A stretch of DNA of 64,000 nt from an uncultured Eubacteriales bacterium (GTDB taxonomy: Bacteria; Bacillota; Clostridia; Oscillospirales; CAG-382). The DNA is taken from NCBI GenBank assembly GCA_900551295.1, contig URVJ01000003.1, positions 1 to 64,000 of the forward strand, in the 5' to 3' direction. Below are positions 49,998 to 57,714 of the stretch, piece after piece. Under the pieces are notes generated by a model. The model was not told where the DNA came from, did no database searches, and worked only from the letters and a program-made list of their open reading frames with translations. Each line of letters begins with the position of its first letter. Positions within the stretch are counted from its first letter, which is position 1. The translations under genes and the position numbers were made by a program.

Positions 49998-51578
49998 ATG
50001 AAAGCGTGGTTTAACATCATGAGAAGATACCTTTTCAAAAGCGGCAGCATAAATACGCACCAAGACGCGTATTTTGACGTAATTATCGCAGGCGCCGGAC
50101 TTGCGGGGCTTTACTGTGCGCTGAGCCTTCCGGAAAAGCTCTCGGTCGCACTCATTACCAAAGGCGGATTCGACACAGGCTCATCTTGGCTTGCTCAGGG
50201 CGGAATTGCGGCCGTCACGAGAGATTCCGACAGCTTTGAAAGCCACATAAAAGACACTCTCATTGCAGGCGCGGGCCATTGCGACGAAAAAGCCGTCGAA
50301 GTACTCGTGAAAGAAGGTCCTGAGGCAATCAAGCAGATGATAGCTCTCGGCGTTCCCTTTGACAGAGACAAAAACGGCGACATAATAGTGACGCGCGAAG
50401 GCGGTCACAGCTGTTCGAGAATTCTTCACTGCGGCGGAGACGCTACGGGCAAGCTCATGACAAAACGTCTCGGAGAAGTTGCCGAAACGCGTTCAAACAT
50501 AAAAATAATCTTTGAGTCCTCGGTAATCGACGTACTTACGGACGAAAACGGCGTGTGCGGCGTTGTAATAAACGATAAGGAAGGCAATCACGTGCTGCGT
50601 TCCGGAAATGTCGTAATGTCAACAGGCTCGATAGGTCAGCTTTACAGATATACCACCAATCCGCGCGGCTCGGTCGGCGACGGCATTGCAGCCTGTGTAA
50701 GAGCGGGCGCCAAAACACGTGACATGGAATTCGTTCAGTTCCACCCCACAGCCCTTGCAAAAGGCGAGATAGACGGAAGAATGTTCCTTGTTTCGGAGGC
50801 TGTACGCGGAGAGGGCGGAATTTTACAGAATCTTGACGGCGATCCTTTCATGCACGACAAGCACTCGCTTCGTGATCTTGCACCGCGCGACATAGTAACG
50901 CGCGAAATATTAAAGGAGCTTGCAAGAACAAACACCGATATTGCATATCTTGACGTTTCCTGCATGAACGAAGAATTTTTCTCTAAACGTTTTCCGACAA
51001 TATACGCGCGCTGCAAAGAGCTTGACATAAACGTTCCGCACGACAGAATACCGGTTCACCCGACGCAGCACTACCACATGGGAGGCGTCGAAACCGACCT
51101 CAGCGCGAGAACGTGCGTTCCCGGTCTTTATGCCTGCGGGGAAGTCGCCTGCACCGGAGTTCAGGGCGCAAACCGCCTTGCTAGCAACTCGACGCTCGAA
51201 TGTCTTGTTTTCGGAAAGCGTGCCGCAGACTCCATTGCCGCGGATTTCAGAACAGTGCCGGCACACAGTTCGGTTTCTTTAGGGCAGGACTTCGGAAAAG
51301 ACGCGCCCGACGCCGAAACATCGAAGAAATACATTGCCGAGATGAAAAATCTCATGTCCGACTATGTTGGACCTTTGAGAAAAGTTTCGGGAATGAAAAA
51401 AGCTCTTGCAAGGCTTAACGAGATATGCGCTTTATACGAAAACGCAGACCTCTGCTCAAATGCACAGTATGCGGCAGCCGACGCGTCATTCGTCAGCGCA
51501 ATAATCACAAAGTGCGCGCTTGACAGAAAAGAAAGCATAGGTTCACACTACATAATCGGAGAGGACGGAACAATATGA
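49998..51578 (+). CDS. nadB: L-aspartate oxidase
   Basis: 526 aa. FAD Rossmann start VIIAGAGLAGLYCALSL, GGFDTGSSWLAQGGIAAV, the REGGHSCSRILHCGGDATG region and the C-terminal GEVACTGVQGANRLASNSTLECLVFG. It oxidises L-aspartate to iminoaspartate for quinolinate synthesis, the first NAD step. It overlaps nadC by 4 bp (ATGA), and nadA lies 3.8 kb further on. The first ATG has a poor ribosome site; another lies at 50019. Confidence 0.97.
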   Translation: MKAWFNIMRRYLFKSGSINTHQDAYFDVIIAGAGLAGLYCALSLPEKLSVALITKGGFDTGSSWLAQGGIAAVTRDSDSFESHIKDTLIAGAGHCDEKAVEVLVKEGPEAIKQMIALGVPFDRDKNGDIIVTREGGHSCSRILHCGGDATGKLMTKRLGEVAETRSNIKIIFESSVIDVLTDENGVCGVVINDKEGNHVLRSGNVVMSTGSIGQLYRYTTNPRGSVGDGIAACVRAGAKTRDMEFVQFHPTALAKGEIDGRMFLVSEAVRGEGGILQNLDGDPFMHDKHSLRDLAPRDIVTREILKELARTNTDIAYLDVSCMNEEFFSKRFPTIYARCKELDINVPHDRIPVHPTQHYHMGGVETDLSARTCVPGLYACGEVACTGVQGANRLASNSTLECLVFGKRAADSIAADFRTVPAHSSVSLGQDFGKDAPDAETSKKYIAEMKNLMSDYVGPLRKVSGMKKALARLNEICALYENADLCSNAQYAAADASFVSAIITKCALDRKESIGSHYIIGEDGTI

Positions 51579-52420
51579 GTTTACTTAAAAATCCGCTTGT
51601 TACGCAAATTATTTCAATGGCGCTCAACGAGGACGTCGGAACAGGCGATATAACCACCGAAACGACCATACCTGCGGACAAGACCGCGTCAGGCAGATTT
51701 ATTGCAAAGGAAGACATGATAATCTGCGGAATTGACGTAGCAGAGCTTGTTTTCCGCACCGTTGACGCAAGCATTTCATTTAACGCAAACTTCAAGGACG
51801 GCGACAAAGTATGCAAAGGCGACGTTATCGCGACGGTAAACGGAAACGCGCGCAACGTTCTTACGGCTGAACGCACCTCGCTCAATCTCATGCAGCGTCT
51901 TACAGGCATTGCCACGCGCACTCACGAGGCAGTTAAATGCGTCGAAGGCACAAAAGCAAAGATCACCGACACGAGAAAAACTACGCCGGGACTCCGCGTA
52001 CTCGAAAAATATGCGGTAAGAGCCGGAGGCGGCACAAATCACCGTTTCAATCTTGCCGACGGCATACTCATAAAGGACAACCACATTGCGGTATCCGGCG
52101 GAATTAAAAACGCCGTTGCAAACGCACGCAAAGCGGCGCCCCACACGCTGAAGATCGAAGTGGAGGTCGAAACAAAAGAGCAGCTTGCAGAGGCTCTTGA
52201 AGCAGGTGCAGACATTATCATGCTTGACAATATGTCAAACGAGCTTATGAGCGAATGCGTAAAGATAATAGACGGCAGAGCGCTTGTAGAGGCGTCCGGA
52301 AACATGGGCGACAAGGATCTTTACGAGGTTGCAAAGACCGGCGTTGACATTATCTCGATAGGTGCGCTCACCCACACCGTAAGAGCCGCCGACATAAGTT
52401 TGAAATTTAAGATAGACTGA
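51575..52420 (+). CDS. nadC: Nicotinate-nucleotide pyrophosphorylase (carboxylating)
   Basis: 281 aa. NAD step three: quinolinate plus PRPP gives nicotinate mononucleotide. Motifs: EDVGTGDITTE, ERTSLNLMQRLTGIAT, DTRKTTPGLR, KYAVRAGGGTNHRFNLADGI and EVEVETKEQL. Translationally coupled to nadB. Confidence 0.97.
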   Translation: MSLLKNPLVTQIISMALNEDVGTGDITTETTIPADKTASGRFIAKEDMIICGIDVAELVFRTVDASISFNANFKDGDKVCKGDVIATVNGNARNVLTAERTSLNLMQRLTGIATRTHEAVKCVEGTKAKITDTRKTTPGLRVLEKYAVRAGGGTNHRFNLADGILIKDNHIAVSGGIKNAVANARKAAPHTLKIEVEVETKEQLAEALEAGADIIMLDNMSNELMSECVKIIDGRALVEASGNMGDKDLYEVAKTGVDIISIGALTHTVRAADISLKFKID

Positions 52421-52459
52421 TAATTTTCGGCGCAAATTTACCGAAAGGCTGTTATTAAT

Positions 52460-52885
52460 ATGTATTTTGCAATAATAGAATCATCAAGCGACGTATCGGT
52501 GCTTACCACAATCGCCTACGGCGCGAAAATCGCAGATCTTGCGCACTGGTACGCCGACGAAGTACGCGAGTGCATTGAAATGTATGCGTCCGACGAGCAG
52601 AGCGACGACGAAAAAAGCGCCATGGATCGCTGCGACGAGCTTTGCGAGCTTGCCGACGAGGACGCTCTGGACATATCTGATCTCAGCGGCATCATCACGG
52701 GTGCGGACGAGGTTTCCGTCGAAATAATTGCGATATACGACGGATTTGAGGATTTCTGCGATGCATTTACGGAGTATGTTTCCGACAAGCCGAAGTTCAA
52801 AAAGATTACACCCGACGCAAACGCCTCAGACATTATTGCCGAGTGCGACAGGATAAATTCTTTACTGATCAAAGAGTGCGTGTGA
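52460..52885 (+). CDS. Acidic protein of unknown function after nadC
   Basis: 141 aa, very acidic (Asp/Glu-rich centre around DEQSDDEKSAMDRCDEL). It has a Cys/Asp/Ser-rich helical make-up and no motif recognised. Same strand and 39 bp after nadC, so probably co-transcribed. Possibly a metal- or nucleotide-related partner, but nothing in the sequence proves it. Confidence 0.65.
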   Translation: MYFAIIESSSDVSVLTTIAYGAKIADLAHWYADEVRECIEMYASDEQSDDEKSAMDRCDELCELADEDALDISDLSGIITGADEVSVEIIAIYDGFEDFCDAFTEYVSDKPKFKKITPDANASDIIAECDRINSLLIKECV

Positions 52886-53244
52886 GCACATTCTTTGGCT
52901 GGATGATGTTGCTTATTGGGCGAAAAAAGATAATTCACTGCCATGTGCAACTTTTTCGGAATCGAAAAAGTCGCACTCTAAAGAGCGTAAACAAAAGGTT
53001 TTCGCCGCTCAAACGCCGCAGCGAAAGCGCGGCTTCCTCTCCACACATCAAACTATCGTCGGTAAAATTTTCTTGCACCTCCGAAATTCTCTGTCTTCGC
53101 TCGCAGATGCTCCGCACTGCTCGATAATGGTGTTTGTACAAACTTTGACCCTTGCGAAAGCAGGGGTTATTTTTTATATTTTCTAGCAGTCAACAGGTAT
53201 GCTTGCCGTAAGCTTCGAGAAAACGCTTTGTCGTAATAATATAA
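52886..53244. other. Noncoding stretch with hairpins and a terminator
   Basis: No convincing gene. Contains a long hairpin at 52945-52976 (ACTTTTTCG / CGAAAAAGT in a GTGC / GCAC frame). Near 53148-53175 it holds a stem ACCCTTGC-GAAA-GCAGGGGT followed by TTATTTTTT, a probable terminator for the nad operon. The rest is featureless. Confidence 0.6.
53148..53175 (+). terminator. Terminator downstream of the nadB operon
   Basis: Stem ACCCTTGC / GCAGGGGT with a GAAA loop followed by TTATTTTTT. It is 260 bp after the acidic protein gene; the long untranslated tail between is unexplained. Confidence 0.7.
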
Positions 53245-53679
53245 TTAATTTCCTTTATTTGCCATAAGTTTTGAAACCGTGTCCTTTATCGCAACAAGCG
53301 CTTTGTCGGCGTCGTTTATCTCAAGCACCGCGTTTTCCATTGGACACATTCCGCTGCCGTCTCTGTTTTTGATGTAATCGACAAGTTCCGTATAACTGTA
53401 TTCTATCCCGTATTTTTCAAGCACGGCGGCTGCCGGCTTGCTGAGCGTTCCGGAATATAACCTCTTTACTCCGAGCTTTGCATAAAGAAAAGCCGCAGCC
53501 CGTCCGCATACCCTGTCGGCTGCCGACGCACACGCAAAATCTTTTCCCTGATTTATTGCAAAAAGCAAGGGTTTTACGCCGTTTTCACGGCTTTTGTACT
53601 CATGCTCTCCGAATATCACCGCACAGGTAAGATCCTCGTTTTCAAGTAGTTCTTTGGCTTTTTCCAGATCACTTTTCAT
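53245..53679 (-). CDS. DUF1893 domain protein
   Basis: 144 aa. LEKAKELLENEDLTCAVIFG, SAADRVCGRAAAFLYAKLGVKRLYSGTLSKPAA and DGSGMCPMENAVLEI are diagnostic of DUF1893, a small family of unknown function with a deaminase-like fold. It is divergent from serS and convergent with the nad operon. Confidence 0.9.
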   Translation of the reverse strand: MKSDLEKAKELLENEDLTCAVIFGEHEYKSRENGVKPLLFAINQGKDFACASAADRVCGRAAAFLYAKLGVKRLYSGTLSKPAAAVLEKYGIEYSYTELVDYIKNRDGSGMCPMENAVLEINDADKALVAIKDTVSKLMANKGN

Positions 53680-53763
53680 GAGCTTTCCCCCTTTACACAG
53701 AATATTTTATCGTATATTTGAAAAATATTATATAGTTTTGATGTGAATTTTTTTTGCAGGTTA

Positions 53764-53792
53764 TTGACAAATATCAAAATAGGTTATATAAT
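53764..53792 (+). promoter_or_regulatory. Promoter of the serS T-box operon
   Basis: TTGACA (53764-53769), 17-bp spacer, TATAAT (53787-53792), right before the T-box leader. Confidence 0.92.
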
Positions 53793-53799
53793 ATCATGG

Positions 53800-54027
53800 T
53801 AAATAGTTATCGTTGAAGGAAAAAAGTAACCGCCGGATTTTCAAAGAGACAGGGGCGCACGGTGAAAGCTCCCGAAAAAGCGTCGGTGAATTCCGTTTCC
53901 CGAGATACCGCGCGAAATAAGTGCGGCGTGATTTTCCGCGTTAAGGATTTAAGAGTTAAACACAAGGTGGCACCGTGATTTTTCACCCTTGAGAGCGAGT
54001 TCATGCTCCCAAAGGTGTTATTTTTTT
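53800..54027 (+). promoter_or_regulatory. T-box riboswitch, presumably serine-specific
   Basis: Leader between promoter and serS. The conserved T-box element AAGGTGGCACCGTG is at 53964-53977. A terminator stem CACCCTTGAGAGC / GCTCCCAAAGGTG with a T tract follows at 53984-54027. Uncharged tRNA-Ser would stabilise the antiterminator. The specifier is inferred from the downstream gene, not read directly. Confidence 0.9.
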
Positions 54028-54067
54028 GTCATACCATAATTATCATACATTATCGGAGGAAAAACAA

Positions 54068-55354
54068 ATGCTTGACATTAAGTTTTTAAGAGAAAATCCA
54101 GACATCGTAAAACAGAACATCAAAAACAAGTTTCAGGACAAAAAACTGCCGCTGGTTGACGAAGTAATCGAACTCGACGCAGCAGACAGAAAGCTTAAAG
54201 GCGAGGCTGAGGCTATAAGAGCCGAAAAAAACAAGTATTCAAAGGAAATCGGCGCGCTTATGGCAAAAGGCTTAAAAGAAGAAGCTGAAAAAGCAAAGCA
54301 GGCTGTTACGCGCGACACAAGCAGACTTGCCGAGATCGAAGCAGAAGAGGACAAGCTTGCCGAACGCATCAAGACAATAATGATGACAATTCCGAACATC
54401 ATTGATCCGTCGGTTCCGATAGGCAAAGACGACAGCGAAAACGTAGAAGTTCAGAAGTACGGCGAGCCTGTCGTTCCGGATTATGAAATTCCCTATCACA
54501 CCGACATTTTCGAGTCCTTTGACGGCATTGACCTCGACAGCGCAAGAAAGGTTGCCGGAAACGGTTTCTACTACCTCATGGGCGACATCGCAAGACTTCA
54601 TTCCGCTGTTCTTGCTTATGCGAGAGATTTCATGATTAACCGCGGATTCACATACTGCGTGCCTCCGTTCATGATCAGAAGCGACGTTGTTACGGGCGTT
54701 ATGAGCTTTGCCGAAATGGACGCAATGATGTACAAGATTGAGGGAGAGGATCTCTATCTCATCGGTACAAGCGAACATTCAATGATAGGCAAGTTTATAG
54801 ACACAATTCTTCCCGAAGAAAAGCTCCCCTACACTCTCACAAGCTATTCTCCCTGTTTCCGCAAGGAAAAAGGCGCGCACGGCATCGAGGAGAGAGGTGT
54901 ATACAGAATACACCAGTTTGAAAAGCAGGAAATGATAGTTGTCTGCAAGCCCGAGGACAGCAAGATGTGGTTCGACAAACTCTGGCAGAACACGGTAGAT
55001 CTTTTCCGTTCGCTCGACATTCCGGTAAGAACGCTTGAATGCTGCTCGGGAGACCTTGCAGACCTTAAGGTAAAGTCGGTTGACGTTGAGGCATGGAGTC
55101 CGAGACAGAAGAAGTATTTTGAAGTAGGTTCATGCTCCAATCTCGGCGACGCACAGGCAAGACGCTTAAAGATAAGAGTAAACGGCAAGAACGGCAAATA
55201 TCTTGCCCACACGCTCAACAACACCGTCGTTGCTCCGCCCCGTATGCTTATAGCGTTTGTTGAAAACAATCTGCAAGCCGACGGCTCGGTAAGAATTCCC
55301 GAAGTTCTTCGTCCGTACATGGGCGGCATGGAAAAGATCGAAAAGAAGCACTGA
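54068..55354 (+). CDS. serS: Seryl-tRNA synthetase
   Basis: 428 aa from ATG 54068 (GGAGG before it). N-terminal coiled coil, motif 2 (SPCFRKEKGAHGIEERGVYRIHQF) and motif 3 (VAPPRMLIAFVENN). It charges tRNA-Ser. It follows a T-box and is 31 bp ahead of nadA. Confidence 0.97.
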   Translation: MLDIKFLRENPDIVKQNIKNKFQDKKLPLVDEVIELDAADRKLKGEAEAIRAEKNKYSKEIGALMAKGLKEEAEKAKQAVTRDTSRLAEIEAEEDKLAERIKTIMMTIPNIIDPSVPIGKDDSENVEVQKYGEPVVPDYEIPYHTDIFESFDGIDLDSARKVAGNGFYYLMGDIARLHSAVLAYARDFMINRGFTYCVPPFMIRSDVVTGVMSFAEMDAMMYKIEGEDLYLIGTSEHSMIGKFIDTILPEEKLPYTLTSYSPCFRKEKGAHGIEERGVYRIHQFEKQEMIVVCKPEDSKMWFDKLWQNTVDLFRSLDIPVRTLECCSGDLADLKVKSVDVEAWSPRQKKYFEVGSCSNLGDAQARRLKIRVNGKNGKYLAHTLNNTVVAPPRMLIAFVENNLQADGSVRIPEVLRPYMGGMEKIEKKH

Positions 55355-55385
55355 ACAAAACCCCGTATTTGAGAGGTAACTTTTA

Positions 55386-56300
55386 ATGACTGTCACAGAA
55401 TTGCAGCAGAAAATACTGCAGCTCAAAAAACAAAATGACGTATGCATACTTGCCCACAGCTATCAGGCGCAGGAGATATGCGAAATTGCCGACTTTACCG
55501 GAGATTCCTACGGTCTGAGTGTCAAGGCGTCGCAGACAAACAACAAGACCGTGCTTATGTGCGGCGTCCGTTTCATGGCTGAGACCGTAAAAATTCTCTC
55601 TCCGGAAAAAAAGGTCATTCTTTCACACCCGGAGGCAGGCTGTCCGATGGCGGAACAGATGGACAAGGATCTTATCGAACAGACAAAGACAATGTATCCC
55701 GGATATACGGTCGTAGCTTACATCAATACGACAGCAGAGCTTAAAACCATCTGCGACGTATGTGTTACAAGCTCGTCCGCCGTCAAAATCGTAAAGAATA
55801 TCCCGAACAAGGACATTCTCTTTATTCCGGACATCAATCTAGGAACATATGTCGCCTCTCAGGTTCCCGACAAGAATATCAAGCTGCTTTCCGGCGGCTG
55901 TCCGACTCATGCAAGAGTTACCGAACGCGAAACGCTTGCAGCAAAACAGCGTCACCCGAACGCTCTGCTTCTGGTTCACCCCGAATGTGTGCCGAATGTA
56001 GTAAAGCATGCTGATTTTGTAGGCAGCACCAAGGCTATTATGGACTACGCCGCGCAGAGCGACGCAAAAGAGTTTATAATCGGCACGGAAAACAGCATTG
56101 CCGAGCATTTACAGTATATGTACCCCGAAAAGCGTTTCTACACGCTGTGCAAAGACCTTGTCTGCCACAACATGAAGCTTACAACACTTATGGACGTATA
56201 CAACTGCTTAAACGGAGACGGCGGAGAGGAAATAAACCTCGAACCGGACGTTATAACAAAGGCGCGTCATTGCATTGACGAAATGTTAAGGCTCGGTTAA
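55386..56300 (+). CDS. nadA: Quinolinate synthase
   Basis: 304 aa. It has the NadA 4Fe-4S cysteine pattern (CGVRFMAETVKILSP, CVTSSSAVKIV, HPECVPNVVKHAD) and the AHSYQAQEICEIADFTGDS start. It makes quinolinate from iminoaspartate and DHAP. It is 31 bp after serS with its own ribosome site, so it is probably co-transcribed under the T-box. Confidence 0.97.
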   Translation: MTVTELQQKILQLKKQNDVCILAHSYQAQEICEIADFTGDSYGLSVKASQTNNKTVLMCGVRFMAETVKILSPEKKVILSHPEAGCPMAEQMDKDLIEQTKTMYPGYTVVAYINTTAELKTICDVCVTSSSAVKIVKNIPNKDILFIPDINLGTYVASQVPDKNIKLLSGGCPTHARVTERETLAAKQRHPNALLLVHPECVPNVVKHADFVGSTKAIMDYAAQSDAKEFIIGTENSIAEHLQYMYPEKRFYTLCKDLVCHNMKLTTLMDVYNCLNGDGGEEINLEPDVITKARHCIDEMLRLG

Positions 56301-56457
56301 AACAGCACATTGCTTAAAAATACATTTTTTACAGGTTCGGTTCGACGTTTTTGCGCCGTTCCGGACTTGTTTTTTGCATATATTCCGTGTTTTCGGAAAA
56401 ACTATATGCCGTCACGAAAAAAACTTTCCAAAATCGGCAAAAATATTGTCAAAGGTA

Positions 56458-56486
56458 TTGACAAAAGTCATTCAAAGTGATATAAT
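56458..56486 (+). promoter_or_regulatory. Promoter of tRNA-Gln
   Basis: TTGACA (56458-56463), 17-bp spacer, TATAAT (56481-56486), 38 bp before the tRNA. Confidence 0.92.
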
Positions 56487-56523
56487 ATTAAACGTTCCGA
56501 GACAGGAACACAAAATTTAATAT

Positions 56524-56597
56524 TGCGGAATTGTGTAAAGGTAGCACGACAGACTCTGACTCTGTTTGTCTGGGTTCGAATCCTAGTTCCGCAGCCA
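56524..56597 (+). tRNA. tRNA-Gln (CTG)
   Basis: Acceptor TGCGGAA / TTCCGCA, anticodon loop CTCTGAC (anticodon CTG), T loop TTCGAAT, encoded CCA. Confidence 0.92.
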
Positions 56598-56603
56598 AAT
56601 TCA

Positions 56604-56630
56604 ACAGTATCCTATCGGATACTGTTTTTT
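56604..56630 (+). terminator. Terminator after tRNA-Gln
   Basis: Perfect stem ACAGTATCC / GGATACTGT with a 4-nt loop, then TTTTTT. Confidence 0.88.
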
Positions 56631-56859
56631 GTTTTTTCTCATTAAATCGGTTTCGGACACAGCGGAAATAAATAATTACCCCAAAGCCCGCTGTCATAGC
56701 CGACTTTTAACGCGCGGCGGTCGGTTGTGCCGAAGAAGTCCGAAAGTTGCCGTGCCGGCGAGGAGAGTTCTGTTTCATTTCACGTTGCGGCTGCAAAAAG
56801 ATTGAAATGCAAAAAATTCCGTGATATAATCAAAGTATTAAATCATATGAGGTGTTCAT

Positions 56860-57426
56860 ATGTCACATATTCAGGTAAAATCAAGTCTTGCTCTTGATAC
56901 GCTTTGCTTCCTCGAAAAAAGATTGCTGAACGACACAATGGGGATACAGAAAAAACAAATTGAAGAAATCGAATATATAAACGCTCTTTTGCCTAAAGAC
57001 TTCGGCAATGATTATTTGGGAATGTCAAATATTTGCCTCGTTGTAAGCGCATACTTTGACAGTGATCTTGAATGCCTGACGTTGGACGATCTGATAGATG
57101 TATTCGGCAATCCCAGAAAAATCGAAAAAACAGTAAAGGAAAGAATAACGGGCGGTTTTACGGCATCTTACATATATCCGGCTTTGGATTGGCTGAATGA
57201 CGGATTTGCCAAACTGTATGTAAAAAAACTGACAGTACTGAAAAACATAGGATTTGAGAGCATATACAAAGAACGTATAATGCCTACGGTGCGTACAGAA
57301 GCAGAGCAAGTGAGAAGCAATGTCGCGGCTTATGATTCGGATACATTGTTCCGGAATATTTCTCTTTTGAAAAAAACATTTTTACGCGCCGATATTTTAT
57401 CAAGCCGCCGAAAAATATACAAATGA
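56860..57426 (+). CDS. Protein of unknown function, possibly truncated
   Basis: 188 aa. It begins MSHIQVKSSLALDTLCFLEKRL and has a helical, charged body. The last 15 residues (TFLRADILSSRRKIYK) are unlike the rest. A frame shift at the A7 of TTGAAAAAAACA (near 57372) would give another coding-like ending (YAPIFYQAAEKYTND). No family is recognised. It is preceded by tRNA-Gln and not linked to a clear operon. Confidence 0.55.
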   Translation: MSHIQVKSSLALDTLCFLEKRLLNDTMGIQKKQIEEIEYINALLPKDFGNDYLGMSNICLVVSAYFDSDLECLTLDDLIDVFGNPRKIEKTVKERITGGFTASYIYPALDWLNDGFAKLYVKKLTVLKNIGFESIYKERIMPTVRTEAEQVRSNVAAYDSDTLFRNISLLKKTFLRADILSSRRKIYK

Positions 57427-57714
57427 CACAAAAGCACAGGTAAGACTTAACAATATTTTTCCAAAAAACATTTACAAAACATAACATATATGCTAAAATT
57501 ATTGAAGTTGCAGAATACGGACATTTCTCATAATTTTTCCGTAAACGATAGTTTTTTCTATGTACAAAACAGGAAAAATGCTTTATAATTATGTATGTAA
57601 CAAAAAAACAACTCAATACAAAATTTCTTTATTAATTTATGTTATTATATCCGGCAGCCGCAGCACGGCGTCCGGTCTTAATAAAAAACACTAAAAATTC
57701 AGGAGGAGAGAATC

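Noticed and set aside
52516..52950. Minus open frame over the acidic protein gene
   Set aside because: Ser-rich shadow of Asp/Glu/Ala codons on the other strand; the plus frame has the better start and follows nadC.
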